DNA of 11,189 nucleotides from an uncultured Clostridia bacterium (lineage in GTDB: Bacteria > Bacillota > Clostridia > Peptostreptococcales > Acidaminobacteraceae): the NCBI GenBank assembly GCA_937880545.1, contig CALFKA010000175.1, positions 1-11,189 on the forward strand, written 5' to 3'. This document shows positions 1 to 5,524 of this stretch, piece by piece. The notes below the pieces were generated by a model, which searched no databases, was not told the DNA's origin, and worked only from the letters and a program-made list of their open reading frames with translations. The translations under genes were made by a program, and so were the position numbers. The number at the start of each line of letters is the position of its first letter. Within the stretch, counting starts at the first letter, position 1.

Positions 1-46
1 CGAGATCGTGATGTGACTGGAGTTCAGACGTGTGCTCTTCCGATCT
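1..46. other. Illumina TruSeq adapter remnant (not genomic)
   Basis: These bases match the TruSeq indexed PCR primer/adapter: the end of the P7 segment (1-6), a six-base index CGTGAT (7-12, reverse complement ATCACG, TruSeq index 1) and the read-2 adapter ending in CTTCCGATCT (13-46). The match is recalled from the known adapter sequence and is continuous to position 46. True genomic sequence begins at 47. The segment happens to be open in the frame of the first gene and adds the false residues MCSSDL to its predicted product. Confidence 0.98.
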
Positions 47-47
47 G

Positions 48-827
48 GAGAAGACCAAGGATCTTATGGAAGCCAACCGTATTTTAGAAGGAGAGATAGA
101 CAGTGCCAAACGACTGCAGCAGTCCCTCCTGCCTCCCGATGAAGTCATCTTCTCCGGCGCGACCTTCGTCAGTCGCAATATTCCCTGTGAAAAGTTGAGT
201 GGTGATTTTTTTGATATCTATACGATCGATAAAAATAAGGTGGGGATGTACATTCTGGATGTCTCCGGACATGGCATCAATGCGGCTCTCATGAATATCT
301 ACAGCTACCAATACATCCGCTCCACCTCACCGCTTGTCAAGCGTTATCTCGGTGACAAGCCTCATAAGAATTTAGGCTATCTCTATCAGGAGTTCAACAA
401 AATGAATTTCCCGGATGAGATGCACATTGTGATGATGATCGCCTCTTATGATATGAATCTGGGTACTCTCACCTACAGTTCCGGCGGGCTGAACACACGC
501 CCACTGCTTGTGAGACGAAACGGCGAGATCCGACTCCTGAACTCTGAGAGCGGTTTTCCCATCACCAAATTAGGTGAGTTCTATACTCCTCAGTACAAAA
601 GCGTCAATGTACAGCTCTTCCGAGGAGACAGGATTCTCTTCTACACAGACGGGCTACTGGATGAAAGACAGGGTATCAACCTGACGATAGAGGATTTGGA
701 GTTGATCCTCCTCTCCACGATGGACCAACCGCTGCGCAGTGTCGATGAAGCTATCTACGGGCATATGAAGGCATTCGAAGATACACTCATCGATGATGTC
801 AGCTATTTTCTGATGCAGGTCACGTAA
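48..827 (+). CDS. SpoIIE/RsbU-type PP2C serine phosphatase, 5'-truncated
   Basis: This is the C-terminal catalytic part of a PP2C-like, metal-dependent Ser/Thr phosphatase of the SpoIIE/RsbU family. Such enzymes often dephosphorylate anti-sigma-antagonist proteins in partner-switching pathways; the target here is unknown. A helical lead-in (about 48-130, ending in the family-typical R-L-Q-Q-S-L-L-P-P) precedes the phosphatase fold. Metal-site motifs are intact: GDFFD (201-215), DVSGHG (258-275), YTDG (642-653) and a final DDVS (792-803). The usual AGHxP-like motif is altered to SSGGLNTRP (477-503), losing its His. The gene is cut by the adapter at 46/47, so an upstream sensor domain may be missing. 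A start at the ATG at 66, with AAGGA just before it, cannot be excluded. The GTG at 30 lies in the adapter and is not a real start. The stop shares one base with the queG ATG (TAATG). Confidence 0.88.
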   Translation, partial: EKTKDLMEANRILEGEIDSAKRLQQSLLPPDEVIFSGATFVSRNIPCEKLSGDFFDIYTIDKNKVGMYILDVSGHGINAALMNIYSYQYIRSTSPLVKRYLGDKPHKNLGYLYQEFNKMNFPDEMHIVMMIASYDMNLGTLTYSSGGLNTRPLLVRRNGEIRLLNSESGFPITKLGEFYTPQYKSVNVQLFRGDRILFYTDGLLDERQGINLTIEDLELILLSTMDQPLRSVDEAIYGHMKAFEDTLIDDVSYFLMQVT

Positions 828-1675
828 TGAAAAAGGAAGTGATTCGGCAACGGGCGCTGGAACTGGGCGCCGATGCCGTTGGTTTTGCTCGTCCTCGCAT
901 CTTTGAAGAGATCCGATCTGTGCTGGAAGAGAGGGAGTTTCTTCCCTTCGAACAGCCCGATATTGAGCGAGGAATCAACCCTTATAAGCATTATCCAGAT
1001 ACGAAGGGGATTGTCAGCATCCTGCTCTCCCACGGGCTTTATAACAATAAATTATCCGAAGGAGAGTATAAAGTAGCCAGTTCCTCCCTGGTAGACTATC
1101 ACCGGGAGGTGAGAAATATACTGAGAGAGCTCCGGCTTCTCCTCCTTGGAGAAGGGATACAAAGTGTGGCTTTGTGTGATACAGAGGGTCTTCTTGATAA
1201 GCAGGTAGCAGTGGAAGCAGGACTTGGTTTTATCGGAAAGAACAGCCTGCTGATTCACCCGCAACTGGGAAGTGCCCATCATATCGGGTACCTGCTGACG
1301 GACACATTCTGGGAGCCGGATCCACCGGTTGATCTGTCCTGTGGACTATGCAGAAAATGCATCGACGCCTGTCCAAAAGAGGCGATTCGGGAAGAGGGAG
1401 GACTCAATCATCTGAGGTGCCTATCCGGAGCAACGCAGAACAGAAAAGCACAAAAACAGTACCTAGAGCACTTTCTATATGGCTGTGACATCTGCCTGCG
1501 AGCATGTCCCTATAACAAAGTGGAAAAGAGAGAAGAAGCATTCATTTACAAAGAAGAAGATTTTTTACTCTCCCATAGAGAATTTCAGTTACAATATGAG
1601 AAGAAGGAGTTCGCCTGGTTAGGGCGCAATCTCCTGAAGCGAAACATACAATGGAATAAAGAGGAGGATCGATGA
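827..1675 (+). CDS. queG: Epoxyqueuosine reductase
   Basis: Cytosolic cobalamin- and [4Fe-4S]-dependent enzyme that reduces epoxyqueuosine to queuosine at wobble position 34 of GUN-anticodon tRNAs, the last step of Q synthesis. In its 282 residues I see the family region D118-TEGLLDKQ...AGLGFIGKNSLL (118-142), where D118 matches the proposed proton donor. Two ferredoxin-like clusters follow: C172/C175/C178/C182 and C220/C223/C227, with C198 between them as the likely eighth ligand. The protein ends just after the conserved WLGRNLLKRN (264-273). It therefore lacks the HEAT-like C-terminal extension of the roughly 380-residue E. coli and B. subtilis enzymes and is a short form. The ATG overlaps the phosphatase stop by one base and no strong ribosome site is visible, so translation is probably coupled. 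No other queuosine gene is in the window. Confidence 0.95.
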   Translation: MKKEVIRQRALELGADAVGFARPRIFEEIRSVLEEREFLPFEQPDIERGINPYKHYPDTKGIVSILLSHGLYNNKLSEGEYKVASSSLVDYHREVRNILRELRLLLLGEGIQSVALCDTEGLLDKQVAVEAGLGFIGKNSLLIHPQLGSAHHIGYLLTDTFWEPDPPVDLSCGLCRKCIDACPKEAIREEGGLNHLRCLSGATQNRKAQKQYLEHFLYGCDICLRACPYNKVEKREEAFIYKEEDFLLSHREFQLQYEKKEFAWLGRNLLKRNIQWNKEEDR

Positions 1676-2862
1676 ATACTATTCACGAATTGTCGTACCT
1701 GAAGGATCAGATCGAAGAGCTCAAGGAGCAGGGAGTCTATCGCAAGCTTCCGGTCTTCGACGGACCCAACGCCGCAAGAATTCGTTTAAACGGAAAAGAA
1801 GTCATTAATCTATCCAGCAACAACTACCTGGGTTTTGCCAATCACCCCCGCCTCAAGAAAGCGGCGATCGATGCCGTGGAGAAATACGGAGTCGGTGCCG
1901 GAGCGGTGCGCACAATTGTAGGAAACATGGATATCCATGAGGAGCTGGAACGAGTCCTGGCAGAGTTTAAACGTGAAGAAGCGGTCATGGTCTTTCAGTC
2001 CGGCTTCAATTGCAATGCCGGAGCCATCCAGGCGATCACCGACAGAGGCGATGTCATCATCTCGGACGAACTCAATCATGCATCGATCATCGATGGAGTA
2101 CGTCTCTCTCGAGCCGATAAAAGAGTCTTTAAGCACTCCGACATGGAAGATCTTCGAAATATCCTAGAAGAATGCAAAGGAAAATACAAGACCCAATTGA
2201 TTATCACGGATGGCGTCTTCAGTATGGACGGGGATCTTGCCAAACTGCCGGAGATCGTTGAACTGGCCGAAGAATATGGCGCGCTCACCTATGTGGATGA
2301 TGCACACGGCTCCGGTGTGCTCGGCGAAAATGGCCGCGGCACAGTGGACCATTTCGGACTGCATGGAAGAGTCGACTTCATCATCGGCACCCTTTCGAAA
2401 GCACTGGGTGTGGTCGGTGGATATGTCGCAGGCAGAAAAGTCATGCGGGAATGGCTCTCTCACAGAGGCAGGCCCATCCTGTTCAGCACATCACTTCCTC
2501 CGGCGGCTGTCGGTGCGTTGATCGAAGCTGTCAAGCTGCTGGCTTCCACAGAAGAATTTACCGATCGCCTGTGGGACAACGCTCGCTTCTTCAAAGAAGA
2601 GATGAAGGCACTTGGCTTTAACACAGGTCACAGTGAAACGCCCATTACTCCTGTCATTATCGGAGAAGAGAGCGAGACCATGGCGTTCAGCAGAGCCCTT
2701 CTGGAAGAAGGAGTCTTTGTGTCAGGGATTGTTTTCCCCACAGTTCCCAAAGGAACCGGTAGACTGCGATGCATGATTACCGCTGAACACACAAAAGAAG
2801 ATCTGAAGGAAGCCATAGAAGTCTTTGCCAGAGTGGGCAGAAAAATGGAAATTATCCCGTGA
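1672..2862 (+). CDS. kbl: Glycine C-acetyltransferase (2-amino-3-ketobutyrate CoA ligase), KBL/BioF family
   Basis: PLP-dependent alpha-oxoamine synthase of 396 residues. The best match from memory is the Bacillus Kbl type, which interconverts glycine plus acetyl-CoA and 2-amino-3-oxobutyrate in threonine breakdown. Visible landmarks are LSSNNYLG (47-54), the PLP-stacking His in SDELNHASIIDG (H136), the pyridine-binding Asp in VDDAHGSG (D209/D210, H212), the Schiff-base lysine in GTLSKALG (K243), and the C-terminal IVFPTVPKGTGRLR (353-366). Length is normal for the family. The ATG overlaps the queG stop by 4 bp (ATGA) and has a strong GAGGAGG at 1661-1667. The usual partner, threonine dehydrogenase (tdh), is not next to it. 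BioF (8-amino-7-oxononanoate synthase) shares the fold, and sequence alone does not fully exclude that role, but no biotin gene is present. Confidence 0.88.
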   Translation: MNTIHELSYLKDQIEELKEQGVYRKLPVFDGPNAARIRLNGKEVINLSSNNYLGFANHPRLKKAAIDAVEKYGVGAGAVRTIVGNMDIHEELERVLAEFKREEAVMVFQSGFNCNAGAIQAITDRGDVIISDELNHASIIDGVRLSRADKRVFKHSDMEDLRNILEECKGKYKTQLIITDGVFSMDGDLAKLPEIVELAEEYGALTYVDDAHGSGVLGENGRGTVDHFGLHGRVDFIIGTLSKALGVVGGYVAGRKVMREWLSHRGRPILFSTSLPPAAVGALIEAVKLLASTEEFTDRLWDNARFFKEEMKALGFNTGHSETPITPVIIGEESETMAFSRALLEEGVFVSGIVFPTVPKGTGRLRCMITAEHTKEDLKEAIEVFARVGRKMEIIP

Positions 2863-3506
2863 TCGATGTCACTCAATTAGAGCTCGATCTCCGAAGTCTT
2901 TATCCCGATGCAGGGCCTGAATTGAACTTTCGCAGTCACTATGAGCTGTTGGTTGCGGTCATCCTATCGGCGCAGTGCACAGATGTGCGCGTCAACATCA
3001 TCACACAAGAGCTATTTCCTTTGGCGGACACGCCCGAGAAAATGCGCGCGCTTGGGGAAGAAAGAATCGCAGAAGTCATCCACAGCTGCGGGATGTACCG
3101 GCAGAAGGCGAAGGCTCTCTATAACGGAGCGGCGATGCTCCTGGAGGATTTTGGAGGGGTCATTCCGGACACGCGCGAAGAACTCATGCGTCTTCCGGGT
3201 GTCGGGCGAAAGACCGCCAATGTCGTCCTTTCCAACGCTTTTGGTGTGCCCGCCATCGCTGTAGATACACATGTAGGGCGTGTATCCTTCCGGCTTGGGC
3301 TTACAGAGCATAAAAATCCTCTGAAGGTAGAACGCGATCTGCAGAGACTCGTTGCGAAGTCGTCGTGGAGTCTGATGCATCACCTGCTCATCCTGCACGG
3401 ACGCAGAGTGTGCACGGCTCGATCCCCGAAATGCTCGACATGCCTCTTAAATAGTTATTGCCCGAGAAAGGGGCTTGAAAATGTTCCTTACGAAAAATCC
3501 CTATGA
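2859..3506 (+). CDS. nth: Endonuclease III (DNA glycosylase/AP lyase)
   Basis: Base-excision repair enzyme that removes oxidised pyrimidines and cleaves at the abasic site. At 215 residues it is about the length of E. coli Nth. The helix-hairpin-helix LPGVGRKTANVV (112-123) carries the catalytic lysine K118, and D136 in VDTHVGR is the second catalytic residue, matching K120/D138 of E. coli. The C-terminal [4Fe-4S] loop has C185-X6-C192-X2-C195-X5-C201, exactly the family spacing. The start is a GTG overlapping the kbl stop by 4 bp (GTGA) with little ribosome site of its own, which suggests translational coupling. There is no nearby in-frame ATG that would keep the conserved N-terminus. Confidence 0.97.
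   Translation: MIDVTQLELDLRSLYPDAGPELNFRSHYELLVAVILSAQCTDVRVNIITQELFPLADTPEKMRALGEERIAEVIHSCGMYRQKAKALYNGAAMLLEDFGGVIPDTREELMRLPGVGRKTANVVLSNAFGVPAIAVDTHVGRVSFRLGLTEHKNPLKVERDLQRLVAKSSWSLMHHLLILHGRRVCTARSPKCSTCLLNSYCPRKGLENVPYEKSL
3467..3473 (+). promoter_or_regulatory. Ribosome binding site deciding the YbjQ-like start
   Basis: AAAGGGG, within the end of nth, lies 7 bases before ATG 3481 and one base before the in-frame TTG 3475, favouring the ATG. Confidence 0.7.
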
Positions 3507-3789
3507 CCCGGCTACCCACCGAAGTGTAGGCATTATCTTTGAGACGGTCATCATCTCCAGCTCTATTCGTGCGGACTTTGATGTCTTTTTAAAGAGCTTT
3601 GCGCAGAATACGCTGACAGAGTATGAGAGTCTTTTAGAAAGCGCCTACCCGGAAGTGGTGACGAGGGCGAGACAGAAAGCACACGATCTCGGAGCCGATG
3701 CGATCTATAATATTACGATCGGAGTCGAAGCACTATACCCGGGAACGCTCCTTATGCACTTTAGTGGAGATGGGGTAAGCCCCCTGTGA
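3481..3789 (+). CDS. Small YbjQ-like (UPF0145/DUF74) protein, divergent
   Basis: This 102-residue protein lacks a signal peptide and membrane segments. Its layout follows the YbjQ family: a first strand VGIIFETVIIS, a D-x-x-x-F helix, an EYESLLESAYPEVVTRARQKAHDLGADAI segment (the most conserved part, compare A-L-G-A-D-A-V in E. coli YbjQ) and a closing GTLLMHFSGDGV strand. YbjQ-like proteins form small oligomeric beta/alpha rings; the family is sometimes labelled heavy-metal-binding, but no Cys or clear metal site is visible here, so function is unknown. The start is set at ATG 3481 because AAAGGGG (3467-3473) lies 7 bases upstream. A TTG at 3475 would be only one base from that site. The gene overlaps the nth 3' end by 26 bp. 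Confidence 0.72.
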   Translation: MFLTKNPYDPATHRSVGIIFETVIISSSIRADFDVFLKSFAQNTLTEYESLLESAYPEVVTRARQKAHDLGADAIYNITIGVEALYPGTLLMHFSGDGVSPL

Positions 3790-4247
3790 TCCACATCGTA
3801 CTCTTTGAACCGCGTATCCCGCAGAATACCGGAAATATCTCCCGCACTTGTGTCTTGACAGGAGCGAAGCTCCACCTCATTGAGCCGATGGGGTTCACGC
3901 TGGAGGAATCGAGGCTGAAGAGGAGTGGGCTGGACTACTGGCCTTTTCTTCAGCTTGAGGTTCACCCAAGTGTGCAAGCATTCTTCGACAAATACACGGA
4001 GGAGTCGATCTACCTGGTCACTTCGAAAACGGAGAAGGTGTACTGGGACGAAACGTATCCTGAGGAAGTTTTCTTTCTCTTTGGACGGGAAGATGCGGGT
4101 GTCCCGGCTTGGATCAAAGATAAGTTTTCGGAAAAGAGCATACGGATTCCGATGCCCGGAGCCATGAACGACCGCAGCCTCAATCTCTCGAATTCTGCCG
4201 CTGTGATTCTTTATGAAGCACTCCGCCAGAAAACAGTGATGTTGTGA
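3786..4247 (+). CDS. trmL: tRNA (cytidine(34)-2'-O)-methyltransferase
   Basis: SPOUT-class SAM-dependent methyltransferase that 2'-O-methylates the wobble nucleotide (position 34) of certain leucine tRNAs in E. coli; B. subtilis CspR is a homologue. At 153 residues it is normal for TrmL. Motifs seen are PQNTGNISRTC (12-22) with R20, LIEPMGF (31-37), RSGLDYW (46-52), the FLFGRED SAM-knot loop (98-103, usually FGxET/S) and the knot core RSLNLSN (130-136) followed by YEALRQ. The loop before RSLNLSN reads PGAMND, a local variation. The GTG start overlaps the preceding stop by 4 bp (GTGA). It is the last gene of this operon, and no terminator hairpin is visible after it. Confidence 0.95.
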   Translation: MIHIVLFEPRIPQNTGNISRTCVLTGAKLHLIEPMGFTLEESRLKRSGLDYWPFLQLEVHPSVQAFFDKYTEESIYLVTSKTEKVYWDETYPEEVFFLFGREDAGVPAWIKDKFSEKSIRIPMPGAMNDRSLNLSNSAAVILYEALRQKTVML

Positions 4248-4270
4248 TTCACCCTTCAAAGGTGTAGAAT
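4242..4270 (+). promoter_or_regulatory. Sigma-A-like promoter for the BMP receptor gene
   Basis: TTGTGA (4242-4247, four of six matches to TTGACA) is separated by 17 bases from TAGAAT (4265-4270, five of six matches to TATAAT). The -35 overlaps the last codons of trmL. A transcript would begin near 4277, leaving a leader of about 25 bases with TGGAGGA before ATG 4300. The leader is too short to hold a purine riboswitch. Confidence 0.6.
4250..4264 (+). repeat. Inverted repeat in the promoter spacer, possible operator
   Basis: CACCCTTCAAAGGTG is a 15-base imperfect palindrome in which six of seven pairs match around a central C. It occupies almost exactly the spacer between the proposed -35 and -10 elements. 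Its position suits a repressor or activator site. It is too small and lacks a T-tract, so it is not a terminator for trmL. Confidence 0.4.
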
Positions 4271-4299
4271 AAATGTAAATATAGAATGGAGGACCTTTT

Positions 4300-5433
4300 A
4301 TGAAGAAGCTATTGACTTTGTCACTGGTTATTTTGTTGATCTTCTCACTGACAGCTTGCCAGCAAAAGCCAGCTGAGCCCGCACCGACTCCGGAACCCCC
4401 CGCAGCGGAAACCCCGGCGGAAGAAACCCCAGCGGAAGAGACTCCGGAACCGGCAGAAGAGCCAGCAGATGAGAAAATCAGCGTCGGACTCGTAACCGAC
4501 ACCGGCGGAATCGACGATAAATCCTTTAACCAGGGAACCTGGGAAGGTGTCATCCGCTATGCAGAGGAAAACAACCTGGTACTGAACGAAGACTACAGCT
4601 TCCTGCAGTCGGTCAGTGATGCGGACTATATTCCCAACCTGAGCCAGTATGCTGACCAGGAAGTTGATCTGATCGTCGCTGCCGGCTTCCTCTTTGAGAA
4701 AGCCATCCAGGAAGTTTCCACCAACTATCCCGATCAGAAAATCCTCTTTATCGACGCTGTCGTCGATGCCCCCAATGTCATGAACGCCGTCTTTGCCGAG
4801 CATGAGGGAAGCTTCCTCGTCGGCGTAGCCGCTGCTCTCAAGGCACAGGAAGCAGGGAAAGACACCGTCGGATTTGTCGGTGGATTTGACTTTGACCTGA
4901 TCCAAAAATTCGAAGCCGGATTTGAGCAGGGTGTCTGGGCGGTTGATCCTGACATGAAAGTTCTTGTTGAATACGCTTCAGGCTTTGACAAGGCGGAAGA
5001 GGGACAATCACTCGCTACCAAGATGTTTGACGACGGATGCTACGTCATCTACCACGCAGCGGGTGGAACCGGTAACGGTGTCATCAAAGAAGGCAAAGAC
5101 CGTGCAACCGAAGGCCAAGACGTCTGGGTCATCGGCGTAGACAAAGATCAGTACGAAGAAGGTGTCTATGGAGACGGCACAAAGAGCGTCATCCTCACCT
5201 CGATGATCAAACGTGTCGACGAAGCAGCGTATATCGCCTGCAAAGCTGTTGCTGAGGGAACGTACCAGGGTGGAATCCAGGTCTTTGACCTCAAAGCCGA
5301 CGGCGTTGGTATTCCTAAGGAAAACCCCAACCTCACTGATGAGTGGGTGAAGACTGTCAACGAATTTGCCGAAAAGATCAAAGCCGGCGAAATCACAGTC
5401 GATCCAGCCCCTGTGCGTGTAAAAGGGAACTGA
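4300..5433 (+). CDS. nupN: BMP-family (PnrA-like) nucleoside-binding lipoprotein of an ABC importer
   Basis: Extracytoplasmic substrate-binding lipoprotein that should capture nucleosides for the transporter encoded downstream. The 377 residues open with a lipoprotein signal, MKKLL then a hydrophobic stretch and lipobox LTAC with lipidated C20. A Pro/Glu/Ala-rich tether (about 21-58) with TPAEE repeats follows. The Bmp domain runs from ISVGLVTDTGGIDDKSFNQG (60-79) through VAAGFLF (126-132), FIDAVVD (150-156), HEGSFLVGVAA (168-178), VGFVGGFDF (190-198), YHAAGGTGNGV (251-261) and VIGVDKDQ (277-284), all typical of Med/BMP/PnrA receptors. The ATG follows TGGAGGA (4287-4293) by 6 bases. Own promoter before it and strong terminator after it suggest high separate expression. 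Known relatives bind purine or broader nucleosides (T. pallidum PnrA, B. subtilis NupN); the exact ligand cannot be read from sequence. Confidence 0.93.
   Translation: MKKLLTLSLVILLIFSLTACQQKPAEPAPTPEPPAAETPAEETPAEETPEPAEEPADEKISVGLVTDTGGIDDKSFNQGTWEGVIRYAEENNLVLNEDYSFLQSVSDADYIPNLSQYADQEVDLIVAAGFLFEKAIQEVSTNYPDQKILFIDAVVDAPNVMNAVFAEHEGSFLVGVAAALKAQEAGKDTVGFVGGFDFDLIQKFEAGFEQGVWAVDPDMKVLVEYASGFDKAEEGQSLATKMFDDGCYVIYHAAGGTGNGVIKEGKDRATEGQDVWVIGVDKDQYEEGVYGDGTKSVILTSMIKRVDEAAYIACKAVAEGTYQGGIQVFDLKADGVGIPKENPNLTDEWVKTVNEFAEKIKAGEITVDPAPVRVKGN
4411..4440 (+). repeat. 15-bp tandem repeat in the lipoprotein tether
   Basis: Two 15-base units, differing at two positions, each encode TPAEE and are followed by degenerate TPEPAEEPADE. 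They form the flexible acidic, proline-rich arm between the lipid anchor and the ligand-binding domain. The number of units could vary between strains. Confidence 0.75.
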
Positions 5434-5452
5434 TTAAGCACACTTCATGCCA

Positions 5453-5481
5453 CAAAGCCATCGAAAGATGGCTTTGTTTTT
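5453..5481 (+). terminator. Intrinsic terminator after the receptor gene
   Basis: CAAAGCCATC (5453-5462) and GATGGCTTTG (5467-5476) form a perfect 10-bp stem closed by a GAAA tetraloop (5463-5466), followed by TTTTT (5477-5481). It lies 19 bases after the receptor stop. In an operon of this type it should attenuate rather than fully block transcription into the ATPase and permease genes. Confidence 0.92.
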
Positions 5482-5489
5482 GCTATAAT
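5461..5489 (+). promoter_or_regulatory. Extended -10 promoter overlapping the terminator, driving the ATPase/permease genes
   Basis: A consensus TATAAT (5484-5489) is preceded by TGC, giving a full extended -10 (TGnTATAAT). Exactly 17 bases upstream is TCGAAA (5461-5466), four of six matches to TTGACA, which falls in the hairpin end and loop of the terminator. A start near 5496 would leave a leader of about 30 bases with AAGGAG (5514-5519) before ATG 5525. Confidence 0.75.
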
Positions 5490-5505
5490 GGGATAAATGG
5501 GATAA
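5488..5505 (+). repeat. Direct tandem repeat ATGGGATAA x2
   Basis: Two identical, adjacent 9-base units begin in the last bases of the -10 element and span the expected transcription start. The role is unknown; it could be a regulator half-site pair or a replication slip. Confidence 0.6.
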
Positions 5506-5524
5506 ACAAGGACAAGGAGCTGTA

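Noticed and set aside
30..47. GTG at 30 as the start of the phosphatase gene
   Set aside because: It lies inside the sequencing adapter; the frame being open there is coincidence.
4248..4299. Purine riboswitch or terminator ahead of the nucleoside receptor gene
   Set aside because: The 52-base gap is too short for a purine riboswitch, and the only hairpin is a small spacer palindrome without a T-tract.
3705..4553. A 282-codon minus-strand reading frame across trmL and the receptor gene 5' end
   Set aside because: It is antisense to two well-supported genes, has low-complexity Ser/Ala/Gly stretches that mirror the TPAEE repeat, and no recognisable domain or ribosome site.
4345..4905. A 186-codon minus-strand frame inside the receptor gene
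   Set aside because: It is opposite a clear BMP-family protein and shows no family motif.
5477..5489. T-rich stretch as a phase-variable homopolymer
   Set aside because: Only five T's in a row, explained by the terminator U-tract.
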